Positions 27,867 through 37,163 of a stretch of DNA of 64,000 bases are shown here, piece by piece. The DNA lies in NCBI RefSeq assembly GCF_013248905.1, contig NZ_JABRVS010000001.1, positions 4,030,001 to 4,094,000 on the forward strand. The letters are read 5' to 3'. The notes beneath the pieces are model-generated. The model was not told the origin of the DNA and searched no databases. It saw only the letters and a program-made list of their open reading frames with translations. How positions within the stretch are numbered: position 1 is the stretch's first letter; each line of letters begins with the position of its first letter. The translations under genes were made by a program, and so were the position numbers. This DNA comes from Shewanella sp. VB17. GTDB lineage: Bacteria > Pseudomonadota > Gammaproteobacteria > Enterobacterales > Shewanellaceae.

Positions 27867-27984
27867 CTGATTCCATTACCCAACCACCTACTGAATACCC
27901 GGAGAGTATCTAGCAAGTTTCAATTTCTTTCCTAACCAAACTTGCGCATTTGTCAAATGACCCATTTAACGAATTAAACAGATA

Positions 27985-28062
27985 TTAAAATTCATATTCT
28001 ATGGCTAATCTAAAGGTGTGGTTTTTACCCGAATGGACAATTTCAGTAATAAAACCAAGCCC
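27985..28062 (-). pseudogene. C-terminal tail of a lost outer-membrane beta-barrel protein
   Basis: A short minus-strand frame reads GLGFITEIVHSGKNHTFRLA then IEYEF and a stop, with a TAA immediately upstream in frame. The pattern of alternating residues ending in an aromatic Phe is typical of the last strand of outer-membrane barrels. No upstream remainder was recognised. The evidence is short and the call tentative. Confidence 0.35.
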
Positions 28063-28108
28063 TTACGGAGCTTTAAAGCATAATTAATATTCATTATTAC
28101 AACAAGTT

Positions 28109-28147
28109 AAACTCAAGCGTGTGACGTTCACACTCTTGAGTTTAATA
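28109..28147. terminator. Long hairpin after the AI-2E-family gene
   Basis: Arms TTAAACTCAAG-c-GTGTGA and TCACAC-t-CTTGAGTTTAA pair over 17 bp with one mismatch and a 3-nt loop. It lies 34 bp beyond the end of the six-gene export operon (minus strand). The T-tract is weak on both strands, but position and stability suggest a terminator or transcript-end stabiliser. Confidence 0.6.
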
Positions 28148-28180
28148 TTTGAACTTTAGATAACAGAGAAGATATAGATG

Positions 28181-29296
28181 TTAGCTATCTGAATTAACAC
28201 TGACTAAAACCTCCCCACTCTCAGCCACTTTATCGTTATTTAACCAACAAATAAAAAGCTCATACCAAATAGCTAATACCACTGCCCCAAGAAAAAGCCC
28301 TATAATACCTGCCGTTAGCATGCCGCCGATAGCACCAAGCAAAATAACGGGCATAGGTACATCGACACCCCGCCCCATCAACATAGGCTTTAGCACGTTA
28401 TCAGACACTGCAGCTAACAGTACCCAAATGGAAAAAATGGTTGCGGGAGTCGTATCTTTCGTTGCAAAAACATAAAACATCACCGGCAATACGACGATCA
28501 GAGCAGGTAATTGAGCTATCCCAAAAATCAACACCACAAAAGTAATAAGACCAGCTGCTGGAATACCAAATACAAACATGGCTGAGCCAACTAGCATAGA
28601 TTGTATAAAGGCGACTCCAACGACACCCAATAGCACACTACGAATCGTCGCCGCAGTAAGGTTAGTCCATGCTTTAGCATTGGGTCCAACAGCTCTCACA
28701 GCAACGTTAGCTATTGCTGCTGAAACAACTTCAGCATGTGCCATAAATCCAGCGGCAATAGCAAGTGAAATGATGAACATCACTAACGTTGCCAGACTAC
28801 TGCCAATCACCCCTGCCATGCCTGCAGCAATAGACTTTATCTCTGGTAAAAAATGTAATACAGCTTTTTCAAGGTTACTTGAGAAAAGAGACCATATTTC
28901 GAACAACTTATCACCAATCACCGGAATATCAGCAACTCTTTGCGTCGGCCCAGGAATGCTAATCTTACCACTTTGCAACATTTCAAGAGAATGAGTTACG
29001 CCATCAAAAATGGAACCCGACACCATAATAAATGGCGTGAACAATAATACCATCCCAAGTAAGGCTAAAAATGTTGCCGCCAATCCCCGACGCACTTTCA
29101 ATAAACGCTCTAATTTATGCGTCAGCGGCATTAGAGCAACAGCAATGATCCCTCCCCATAGCATAGGGATAACAAACGGCTTAATAATATCATATGTCCA
29201 TGATATTAAAAAAATAAGTAAGCCAATTTTTATGGCTGATTCCATCATATTACTCACAAATTGTGTACTTTGAGTATGTTGAGATTGGTTATCCAT
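28181..29296 (-). CDS. AI-2E family transporter (PerM/UPF0118-type membrane protein)
   Basis: A 371-residue protein with about eight membrane segments and the family pattern: an N-terminal pair of helices (LIFLISWTYDIIKPFVIPMLWGGIIAVALMP), a long central loop and the C-terminal GAIGGMLTAGIIGLFLGAVVLAIWYEL block. Family members are variously linked to AI-2 export, Na+/H+ exchange or lipid traffic, so the substrate is open. Its start overlaps the upstream channel gene by 8 bp. It is the last gene of the operon that begins with the FUSC gene. Confidence 0.9.
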   Translation of the reverse strand: MDNQSQHTQSTQFVSNMMESAIKIGLLIFLISWTYDIIKPFVIPMLWGGIIAVALMPLTHKLERLLKVRRGLAATFLALLGMVLLFTPFIMVSGSIFDGVTHSLEMLQSGKISIPGPTQRVADIPVIGDKLFEIWSLFSSNLEKAVLHFLPEIKSIAAGMAGVIGSSLATLVMFIISLAIAAGFMAHAEVVSAAIANVAVRAVGPNAKAWTNLTAATIRSVLLGVVGVAFIQSMLVGSAMFVFGIPAAGLITFVVLIFGIAQLPALIVVLPVMFYVFATKDTTPATIFSIWVLLAAVSDNVLKPMLMGRGVDVPMPVILLGAIGGMLTAGIIGLFLGAVVLAIWYELFICWLNNDKVAESGEVLVSVNSDS

Positions 29297-29972
29297 TTAA
29301 GGTCCTTTGATCATTTTGTGTTTGAGCTAAACCAACGCTCACTAAACTTGCCACAACAATTGCCATGTAAAACACACCAGCAATCGCCTCCATATAAACC
29401 GCAACTTGAGCAAATGGGGTTTGAGGGCTAATGTCTCCATAGCCTAAAGTCGTTAACGTGACGAAACTAAAATAAGCTAGTTGCGACAAATTCTCCCTCC
29501 AAGGCCGAGCATCGATACCAGAAAATGACTCTGGTGATACCGAGACAATTAAAATATAAATAATAGACCACATTAACCCCATCAATAAAAACAAAGCGAT
29601 AGAACCAATTACCTTGTTAGTGTCCACCTTACCAACAAATAAAATCTGCCGTGCAATAGAGCGGAATGTCCCCCAAAAAAAACCAAGCATTAGTACTAAG
29701 GTTAAATAATCAAGAATGACAATATTAAAAATATTGCGCACCAAAGTTGCGGCTAACCAACAAAAAATCAACCCAACCATAAAGCGATACCAAGTTTTAT
29801 CAAATCGTAAGCTAAGGATACATACGATAAATGTAACCACAGTGAAGCCTTCAATAATAAATTCTAAAATACCTTCAGGGACCACCTGTACCAAAGATGC
29901 ACTAATCAGTAATGCTATTAACGCTGCCGTAGTAAAGAAGAAATTATTTTGTTGGTTAATCTTGATCGTCAT
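29289..29972 (-). CDS. Two-pore-helix potassium-channel-like membrane protein
   Basis: A 227-residue protein with about four N-terminal hydrophobic segments, then a pore module: a helix (IGSIALFLLMGLMWSIIYIL), a pore loop with the K+ selectivity filter in TLTTLGYGDISP, and a last helix (YMEAIAGVFYMAIVVASLVSVGL). TLGYGD is the hallmark of K+ channels (T-x-G-Y-G-D). No cytosolic RCK/TrkA domain is present. It lies 35 bp after the HlyD gene and overlaps the AI-2E gene, so it belongs to the export operon. Confidence 0.88.
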   Translation of the reverse strand: MTIKINQQNNFFFTTAALIALLISASLVQVVPEGILEFIIEGFTVVTFIVCILSLRFDKTWYRFMVGLIFCWLAATLVRNIFNIVILDYLTLVLMLGFFWGTFRSIARQILFVGKVDTNKVIGSIALFLLMGLMWSIIYILIVSVSPESFSGIDARPWRENLSQLAYFSFVTLTTLGYGDISPQTPFAQVAVYMEAIAGVFYMAIVVASLVSVGLAQTQNDQRTLNG

Positions 29973-30007
29973 AAAATGAATGCCTCCAATTATAATTAAA
30001 GTAATAT

Positions 30008-30892
30008 TTATTCAACATCAGCCTCCTCTTGTATCACCATAATGGATGCTGATAATCCAAAACGCAGCATAACCCCCTCAGGGATCTCGCTAAACTGGAT
30101 CCGTACAGGGATCCGCTGAGCTAACCTTATCCACTGAAATACAGGGTTAACATTGGGCAACAAATTATAGCCAACGGTACCGTCTTTAGGCGCTATCCCC
30201 CAACCTATAGATTCAACTAAGGCGTCAATAGGTTTATCCGGATAAGCCATTAACGTAACCATGGCCTTATCACCAATAGCAATTTTAGCCAGTTGACTCT
30301 CACGAAAATACGCAAACGTCCAAAAACTATGGCTATCAACTAACGCAATTAACGGCTGGTTTGCGACAGCTTGAGTACCGTCTTGAATATCAATATTCGA
30401 CACATAGCCATCGACACTGGCATAAGCTTTGGTAAAATCAAGATTCATCTGCGCTGCTTTTAATTGCTCTTCTGTTGCTTTTATCTGCAATAAAGATTCC
30501 TCATAAGCAATCTCTCTGCGTACTAAATCTTTATGGGAAACAGCGCCTTTGTCTTTAAGACTAATATCTTTAAGTCGATCATATTCAATCTTTTTCCCTT
30601 GTGAACTCACTTTAGCTTTAGCAAGAGACACTTCAGCTTGGGAGAGACTCACTTCATAGGTACTAGGGTCAATTTCAAATAAAAGATCACCTTTATGCAC
30701 AAACTGATTGTCTTTGATGGCAACACTGACAATAGGACCCGATACTCGAGGAGCAACCTTGATAATATTGGCGCGAACTTGGCCGTCTCGTGTCCAAGGA
30801 TTATTAAAATAATCTTGATATTTTTGATAACCTAAATAGAGTGCACCACCAATAATCAGTAAGTTGAAGACAATAATAAGTATTTTTTTCAT
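30008..30892 (-). CDS. HlyD-family periplasmic adaptor (AaeA/EmrA-like)
   Basis: A 294-residue protein with one N-terminal anchor (MKKILIIVFNLLIIGGALYL). The motif WTRDGQVRANIIKVAPRVSG is typical of adaptors that pair with FUSC/AaeB exporters. The lipoyl half VAIKDNQFVHKGDLLFEIDP, a helical hairpin (residues about 75-130) and the second half with TKAYASVDGYVSNIDIQDGT follow. It would bridge the FUSC inner-membrane protein and the NodT outer-membrane factor of the same operon. Confidence 0.92.
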   Translation of the reverse strand: MKKILIIVFNLLIIGGALYLGYQKYQDYFNNPWTRDGQVRANIIKVAPRVSGPIVSVAIKDNQFVHKGDLLFEIDPSTYEVSLSQAEVSLAKAKVSSQGKKIEYDRLKDISLKDKGAVSHKDLVRREIAYEESLLQIKATEEQLKAAQMNLDFTKAYASVDGYVSNIDIQDGTQAVANQPLIALVDSHSFWTFAYFRESQLAKIAIGDKAMVTLMAYPDKPIDALVESIGWGIAPKDGTVGYNLLPNVNPVFQWIRLAQRIPVRIQFSEIPEGVMLRFGLSASIMVIQEEADVE

Positions 30893-30917
30893 GGCTAATG
30901 ATCTCTATAACTACGGT

Positions 30918-31127
30918 TTAAAAAGGTAAAAATAAACGGTCGATACCGATTACATACAACAAGGTTATCGCCATAAATGTCAGTGAAGGAAAAGCGATGA
31001 ACCGAGATAATCGAGTACGATTGAGTATTACGACAGTGATCCATGCCAACATGATGGCGAGTACTATCACTAATAATAATGGTGAAAAATATACATCTCC
31101 AGCGGCTAATTCACGAGGTAATGACAT
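30918..31127 (-). CDS. DUF1656 small membrane protein (AaeX-like)
   Basis: A 69-residue protein from ATG 31127 (MSLPRELAAGDVYFSPLLLV) with GGAGGG upstream. It has two membrane segments (VYFSPLLLVIVLAIMLAWITV and PSLTFMAITLLYVIGIDRLF). DUF1656 proteins are regularly encoded beside AaeA/AaeB-type exporters; their role is not known. Its ATG overlaps the NodT stop as TAATG. Confidence 0.9.
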   Translation of the reverse strand: MSLPRELAAGDVYFSPLLLVIVLAIMLAWITVVILNRTRLSRFIAFPSLTFMAITLLYVIGIDRLFLPF

Positions 31128-32734
31128 TAATTTCCCTCCCAAGTTGAAACTGATTTACTTGATGACGATGGTAATAACAATGGCTTATCAAGTACGCTTT
31201 CCCAGTCACTACGTTGCTTCATCTGCTCAATATTGGCATTATTTATAAAAGCCTTACCTGAATTAGCCTGCCAACCACCACCTAATGATTTATATAAAGC
31301 AACGACCTGATTAGCCACATTACCTTTAATTTGAGCATAACTGTCTTCACTTCGGGTCATCTTTTCTACTGAATTAAGCAGGCGTTCAAAACCTATTTGA
31401 CCATTTTCATATTGCGCCATAGAAATATTAAAGGCTCGAACAGCGCTATTGACCGAACTAAGTCGTAATCCTTGTTGCTCCTTAAGTAGCCCATAACCAC
31501 TTAACGCACTGCTCACCTCAGAGATCGCTTGCAGCAGCTTTTTATTATACTGAACCAATGTTTCTTGCAAACGCGCATCTTCGAGGCGAACATTATTTTT
31601 AATCCGTCCATATTGAAATAAATTCCATGAGAAACTCGGCCCAGCCGCTAACATCAAAGAATCACTAAACCGAAAACTACTGCCATTAGGCACTGCACTG
31701 CTGCTCCCAATCGACCCAAACAAGGAAAAATTAGGGTACAGAGCCGATTCGGCAATACCTATTTTGGCACTTTGAACATGTGCTGCGAGTTCAGCAACCT
31801 GTAGATCCGGGCGCCTCAACACAAGATTTGCATCTATGCTAATGGCTACCTCTGGTGAGCGTGGCACTAAGCTACTTGATTGACTCTTATCCATCGGTCG
31901 CTTAGTGCCATAGTGCACATATTGCTTTTTATATGTCACTATTTTAGCAGTAAGTTCAGGTGGGTTAAGCATAGATGTTACTGCATCAGGTAACAGTCCA
32001 AGCAATACCGATAAAGCATTATGAGCCTGAATCATACCTATTTTCAAACTGGGTAATACGGCTTGAGTACTGTAGAGCTGACTTTTGGCTTGCTGTACAT
32101 CAAGCTCAGTCACATTCCCCGAATCGAACTGCACTTGAGTAATATCGACAACCCGTTTCTGGATCTCTATATTACGTTCAGATAACAAGACTCGCTCCTG
32201 AAACGTTCGATAATTAATGTAGTTACGAGCAACCTCAGAAGTAATGGTCACTGAAATATCATGGTAAGATGCAATACTGGCATACAGCCCAGCTTCAGAG
32301 GATTCTATACCACGAGCATACTTCCCCCAGATGTCAATCTCCCATCCAGCATCAAAAGAGAGCGAGCCACTACGATATCCCTTTTCATTTTGATAACCTT
32401 TGGCAAAACTGCCTGATAATTGCTGTACCTGTGGATATTGCGATCCTTCACTAATCCCCAGCACCATGCGGGCCTGCAAAATACGCAGACCTGCAGACTC
32501 AATATCCAAATTTTGCTCAGTGGCTGCAATAACCAAAGCATTTAAGATCGGATCATTAAATTGTTGCCACCAGTTTTTAAGATCATAGCCTGCATCTATC
32601 GACTGACGTTGGTGCCATTCACTGGGTAATGCTACAGGCTCAACGCCCTCAAAATCAGGTCCAACCATGGTGCAGCCAACTAACACAACCGCGAAAATGA
32701 CTATCACACATCGTTGAATAAATGTCCCTACCAT
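31127..32734 (-). CDS. Outer-membrane efflux lipoprotein of the NodT family
   Basis: The start is placed at ATG 32734 (MVGTFIQRC, 535 residues), 7 nt after AGGAG. A lipobox follows (VVLVGC, Cys lipidated), then the OEP repeats: ALVIAATEQNLDIESAGLRI, ARNYINYRTFQERVLLSERN, LRRPDLQVAELAAHVQSAK and the second half of the TolC-like barrel and tunnel. It would form the outer-membrane exit duct of the FUSC-HlyD exporter. It lies 10 bp after the FUSC gene. Confidence 0.93.
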   Translation of the reverse strand: MVGTFIQRCVIVIFAVVLVGCTMVGPDFEGVEPVALPSEWHQRQSIDAGYDLKNWWQQFNDPILNALVIAATEQNLDIESAGLRILQARMVLGISEGSQYPQVQQLSGSFAKGYQNEKGYRSGSLSFDAGWEIDIWGKYARGIESSEAGLYASIASYHDISVTITSEVARNYINYRTFQERVLLSERNIEIQKRVVDITQVQFDSGNVTELDVQQAKSQLYSTQAVLPSLKIGMIQAHNALSVLLGLLPDAVTSMLNPPELTAKIVTYKKQYVHYGTKRPMDKSQSSSLVPRSPEVAISIDANLVLRRPDLQVAELAAHVQSAKIGIAESALYPNFSLFGSIGSSSAVPNGSSFRFSDSLMLAAGPSFSWNLFQYGRIKNNVRLEDARLQETLVQYNKKLLQAISEVSSALSGYGLLKEQQGLRLSSVNSAVRAFNISMAQYENGQIGFERLLNSVEKMTRSEDSYAQIKGNVANQVVALYKSLGGGWQANSGKAFINNANIEQMKQRSDWESVLDKPLLLPSSSSKSVSTWEGN

Positions 32735-32744
32735 GACCATGCTC

Positions 32745-34964
32745 CTAAAACCGCTTCTGTCGTAACGCATGCCAATCGACCTTGTCATAAGCCGATTTAC
32801 ATTGATTAATTGCATCGAAAATATTTCGATGCAAGTTAAGGAATATATAAAAGGTGGCTATCTCACGCTGGCTATATTCAGCGATGTCGACATGATTAAA
32901 AAATTGAATCAATAACCGTTCCCATTGTTGATAATTTTGACCATAATCCTCAAAATCAGGCCTGAAAAGATCCTTATTGTTTTGATTAGCGAGTGCTAAT
33001 GTCATTTTTAGCAATGTATTTTCTTGATAATCTTGTCGAACGAGATGAACCAGAGGATTGTGGGTCAATTGAATATCAGCGCGAATAAAAAGATTGAAAT
33101 GGTCAGTCAATGACTGGCATGCATGTCCAAAACCTTTCAGCGCCTCTGGGGATATGCCGCTAAAATAATCTTTATCTAGCTTATTCATCCATAACAATAA
33201 TTTAGGTAAGGTCGCATTCATCGCACTAATATGCCAACTGAGCTTCACTCTATTCAAATAACTATCCGCACCCAATTGATATTGAGTCATTCCCTTTGTA
33301 ACATGCCTAAAATAACGCTCTTTCATAACTAAAAATAGGTGCTCAGCACGACAGTTAAAGGGAAAGTAATGGGTAAGAACAATCATAAATACCACCATAT
33401 AAAACAACATCATAATGTTTAATAATATGGCAAAATTGTAATTCATCTGATTATCTATACCCAATACAAACAACCCCATAAGAAAAAATATGATCACTGG
33501 CCCCTTAAAAAGATAAAAGGCAATAAAAGTATAGAGAAATAAAAATACCCCAAGTGCTAACCAATGAGTTAAATTGGGTAAAATAAACACATAAGCAGGC
33601 ATAGCAAAGAAAAACGTGAAACTAAATAACAGTAACAACAGCTTAGGATGGACTGGTAAAAAAGAAAGAATAGCTGTAAATATCACTGAAAAGATGACAA
33701 ATGAGTAACCTCCTGGCGGATTAAAGTAAATCCAAATAAGCCCAGAAACCCAATAGATAACAAATACTTTTATTGCTGTTTTAGCATTTTCAGCATCCCA
33801 CCACAAAAAACGATCCTGTCGCTGCAGTGACACTTCCTTGAAAGGTACTGAGCCTGTAACAGAGTCAATACAAGAGATGATGATCCCAAGACGACTTAAG
33901 TTGATGTTCATTTGATTTAATAGATAAGCGAAGGAAAATATCTCCGCACGCTGTAAATGAGCCAGTTCATTGATTGACTCATCATTGAGCTGAAGCTCTA
34001 ATGCTTGTTCGTCAATCTTCAGCGATTTATCCATCCAAGCGTTATCTGACAAAGTAAACTTTTGAGTTACTGCATCGATACTCTGTTGGTAACCATTAAA
34101 ATAACGCGAAAAATCAACTGCATCTGTTTTATGATTATCGATACTATAAATCAGTAATTGAGTGTTTTTTTTGTAATAATCTAACGCCAATTGCCATTCT
34201 TTAAGGCACCCAGAGACATCACTACACTCATAACTTAATAACTGAAAACGCTGTTCAAGGGCAGATTGGGCAGCAAAAAGCTCATCGGTCATTTGCTGTC
34301 GAGCATCTCGCCCAATAGGCGTTGCATGACCATGGTGTTGACTCAGCATCAACTCAAACAAGGATCGCTGTTTTGCCGACAAGGCCTGAGATAGATCGAT
34401 TAAGTTTCGCTCTAATCGTTGCGGAAACATAAATACCGACACTAAGGTGTAAACGACCACCCCAAAACAAGTGGCAAATGCTCTATCAATACCATAGAGA
34501 AATGCCCCTTGCGCATCACCACCATTTGAAACCATCAAAATCATGACTCCTGTCAACATAAAGACAGTGGGATCACGCTGATAGGCATTACGTAAATAGA
34601 ACACCAATGACACCACAACAGAAACACTGAACATATACAGTAATCGCTCTTGTATCAGTAAACCCACTAGCAATAAGCCTATGACTGCACCGATCACAGT
34701 GCCTATTACTCGATAAGTTCCTACGGCTAATGATTCTCGTCGCCCTCCAGTTGACGCAATGAGCATCACAGTTGTCGCTGCAGTTGATGCTTGAGGCCAA
34801 CCCATGGCCATAGGGATCAAATAAGCTAGGGCTAATGCGAGAGCCACCTTAGATGCGAATGTGAACTTTGCACTCATGCAAAAAGGCAACAACCACTGGC
34901 TACAATATTGCCAAGATGCAATAAACCGATGTTGAGTCGATGGTTTGTTGCCATTTTTAACCAT
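32745..34964 (-). CDS. FUSC family inner-membrane exporter (AaeB-like)
   Basis: A 739-residue protein with the two-half FUSC layout. The N-terminal membrane block is at about residues 25-180 (KVALALALAYLIPMAMGWPQ, STGGRRESLAVGTYRVIGTV), followed by a soluble stretch to about 390. A second membrane block (ALGVFLFLYTFIAFYLFKGP, residues about 395-530) and a C-terminal cytosolic part complete it. Characterised relatives export aromatic carboxylic acids (AaeB) or confer fusaric acid resistance. It is the first gene of the six-gene operon, so the promoter should lie in 34965-35500. No regulator gene sits next to it. Confidence 0.9.
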   Translation of the reverse strand: MVKNGNKPSTQHRFIASWQYCSQWLLPFCMSAKFTFASKVALALALAYLIPMAMGWPQASTAATTVMLIASTGGRRESLAVGTYRVIGTVIGAVIGLLLVGLLIQERLLYMFSVSVVVSLVFYLRNAYQRDPTVFMLTGVMILMVSNGGDAQGAFLYGIDRAFATCFGVVVYTLVSVFMFPQRLERNLIDLSQALSAKQRSLFELMLSQHHGHATPIGRDARQQMTDELFAAQSALEQRFQLLSYECSDVSGCLKEWQLALDYYKKNTQLLIYSIDNHKTDAVDFSRYFNGYQQSIDAVTQKFTLSDNAWMDKSLKIDEQALELQLNDESINELAHLQRAEIFSFAYLLNQMNINLSRLGIIISCIDSVTGSVPFKEVSLQRQDRFLWWDAENAKTAIKVFVIYWVSGLIWIYFNPPGGYSFVIFSVIFTAILSFLPVHPKLLLLLFSFTFFFAMPAYVFILPNLTHWLALGVFLFLYTFIAFYLFKGPVIIFFLMGLFVLGIDNQMNYNFAILLNIMMLFYMVVFMIVLTHYFPFNCRAEHLFLVMKERYFRHVTKGMTQYQLGADSYLNRVKLSWHISAMNATLPKLLLWMNKLDKDYFSGISPEALKGFGHACQSLTDHFNLFIRADIQLTHNPLVHLVRQDYQENTLLKMTLALANQNNKDLFRPDFEDYGQNYQQWERLLIQFFNHVDIAEYSQREIATFYIFLNLHRNIFDAINQCKSAYDKVDWHALRQKRF

Positions 34965-35518
34965 TATTTACCACCTCGCCTCTCGATAATTGGAACGACT
35001 TTTGATGATTATGACGAATCCAACAGCAAATAATCTTCAACTTCTAATATCGAAAAATATAATCTGGACGAGTTGAGTCATTAAATTGACTATAGATAAT
35101 AAAACCACAAAAGATTGAGCGATAACTAGTCTGAATCATAATTAATTTAAGATCACGCTAATTTCAACTAACCTCATTTGTTTTGTTTCTGCGCGGCCTA
35201 ATTGTTAATTAAATACCCGTTATTACTCAAAATACACTCACGAATGTAAGTAAAACAAACAACAAGGAACCAAATTAAAACACATAAAAAACAAAAAAAA
35301 CCACGTTAAAAAACCGATTTAGCCGCTGTTTGGTATGACACAGCATGATTAACCTTAGTTCAAATTAGCCCTATCCTTTACTCATTGCAGATAACATCAT
35401 GCTATTGACTGAACATTAATCCTTCTATCATCTCATAAGCACAGCAGATCATTTTATCGTCCTCAACATTCCAAGGTATTAAAATAATGCCGACTATATC
35501 CTCTCATCAAATAAAACA
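34965..35518. other. Divergent spacer between the export operon and the phosphatase genes
   Basis: About 550 bp, AT-rich. It must hold the export operon promoter on the minus strand. Apart from the PhoB-like array at its right end I saw no clear operator and no coding remnant. Confidence 0.5.
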
Positions 35519-35569
35519 ATGTCATAAAACTGCCATATTCTTGTCCTCTCATCGTCATATAAATATCAG
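35519..35569 (+). promoter_or_regulatory. Tandem PhoB-like half-sites upstream of the alkaline phosphatase genes
   Basis: Five 7-bp half-sites at exact 11-bp spacing: ATGTCAT, CTGCCAT, TTGTCCT, TCGTCAT and ATATCAG, each separated by 4 bp. The first pair (35519-35536) differs from the Pho-box consensus CTGTCAT-N4-CTGTCAT at two positions. A possible -10 (TATAAAT, 35558) lies about 10 bp beyond the second to third half-site, the usual Pho promoter layout, with no good -35. This fits PhoB-activated transcription of the phosphatases in phosphate starvation. Confidence 0.7.
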
Positions 35570-35622
35570 ACCATCATCGCGTTAGCTAACAGGACTCAAA
35601 AATAAAACTCAATAACATAAGG

Positions 35623-37134
35623 GTGATGATAGTGATTAATATGAAAAATATGGCTACGCTCGTGTCATGCAGTTTAGTGGCTATGGTAACCAATGCTGCT
35701 ATATTACCCACGACGCAAACCGACAGTAAATGGTTTAAAACCAGCGCGGAAAAAGTGGCTGAGAAAACACAACAACAGCACAATCAAAAAAAAGCAAAAA
35801 ATGTCATTCTTTTTGTCGGTGATGGTATGGGAATATCAACATTAACTGCAGCACGTATTTACCAAGGTCAACAATTGCAAGACAATATGGGCGGCGAGGA
35901 AAACTTTCTTAGCTTTGAACAATTTCCTCACACAGCTCTAGTGAAAACCTATAACACGAATCAGCAAACACCGGATTCAGCAGGAACCATGACCGCAATA
36001 TCCACCGGGGTAAAATCTAAAGCTGGCGTCTTATCGGTATCTGACACGAGTTTACGTGCCAACTGCTTATCATCTAAAGGAAATGAACTCATCACTTTAG
36101 TGGATCTTGCCAACGAAAAAGGCCTCTCTACTGGGGTTGTTAGTACAGCACGAATAACTCATGCAACGCCAGCTGCAACTTACGCTAATACTCCAGAACG
36201 AAATTGGGAAGCCGACAGTGATCTATCAGCTGAAGCCGCTGCCAATGAATGTCAAGATATCGCCTATCAATTAGTGATGCGTGATGAAGCTAATGCTTTA
36301 TCCGTTGCCTTAGGCGGTGGACGCCGTAATTTTATTCCAACTACTGTCACTGATGGTGAGAATAAAAAGGGCAGACGTGACGATGGAATTGATCTGACTA
36401 AACGCTGGACAGAGCAGTTCACCAACTCAGCTTATGTATGGGATAAAGTAGGCTTTGATGCTATTGATACGACGACGACGGACCACTTGTTAGGCTTATT
36501 TAACGCTTCTCATATGGAATATGAGGCTGACAGATTAAATGATACTGCTGGTGAGCCATCACTGACACAGATGACCACTAAATCTATCGATATTCTCAAG
36601 AAGAATGATCAAGGTTATTTATTAATTGTTGAATCGGGTCGAATCGATCACGCACATCATGCTGGTAACGCCCATCGCGCCTTAATCGATGCTGTCGAAC
36701 TCTCAAATGCCGTTCAGGCTGCTGTTGATAATACTGATCCAGATGATACTTTAATCATGGTGACTGCAGATCACAGCCATGTATTCACCATTGCAGGTTA
36801 CCCTAAACGCGGCAACCCTATCTTAGGATTAGTGCACAATGTCGATGGTAAGCTAGCCACTGCCGATGATGGTAAACCCTACACCACCTTAGGCTACACC
36901 AACGGACCCGGTGCAGTGGTCGGCCTGCGCGATGATCTTTCGTCAATTGATACCCAAGAAAAAGACTTTATTCAACAAGCTCTTATTCCAATGGGAAGTG
37001 AAACTCACGCAGGTGAAGACATCAGCTTACATGCAACCGGGCCTGGGTCATACCTTGCACAAGGCGTGATCGAGCAAAACGTTATCTTCCACATCATTAA
37101 CCAAGCACAGTCTCTTGGTGCCAGTAAATACTAG
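35623..37134 (+). CDS. Alkaline phosphatase (PhoA family), secreted
   Basis: Hydrolyses phosphate monoesters in the periplasm. The 503-residue protein has a signal peptide (MKNMATLVSCSLVAMVTNA, from an inner ATG at 35641). Metal-site Asp is in VGDGMGISTLTAARIY (D67), and the nucleophile Ser is in TPDSAGTMTA (S119). ESGRIDHAHHAGNAHRA, TADHSHVFTIAGYPKRGN and ETHAGEDISLHATGPG carry the remaining zinc and magnesium ligands. It is the first of two tandem PhoA genes, behind the PhoB-like array. Confidence 0.95.
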   Translation: MMIVINMKNMATLVSCSLVAMVTNAAILPTTQTDSKWFKTSAEKVAEKTQQQHNQKKAKNVILFVGDGMGISTLTAARIYQGQQLQDNMGGEENFLSFEQFPHTALVKTYNTNQQTPDSAGTMTAISTGVKSKAGVLSVSDTSLRANCLSSKGNELITLVDLANEKGLSTGVVSTARITHATPAATYANTPERNWEADSDLSAEAAANECQDIAYQLVMRDEANALSVALGGGRRNFIPTTVTDGENKKGRRDDGIDLTKRWTEQFTNSAYVWDKVGFDAIDTTTTDHLLGLFNASHMEYEADRLNDTAGEPSLTQMTTKSIDILKKNDQGYLLIVESGRIDHAHHAGNAHRALIDAVELSNAVQAAVDNTDPDDTLIMVTADHSHVFTIAGYPKRGNPILGLVHNVDGKLATADDGKPYTTLGYTNGPGAVVGLRDDLSSIDTQEKDFIQQALIPMGSETHAGEDISLHATGPGSYLAQGVIEQNVIFHIINQAQSLGASKY

Positions 37135-37163
37135 CCAAACAGTCGCTAATTTTGGAGCAAAAA

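Noticed and set aside
28578..28994. 138-codon plus-strand open frame over the AI-2E gene
   Set aside because: It is antisense to a well-supported gene, has low-complexity composition and no ribosome site.
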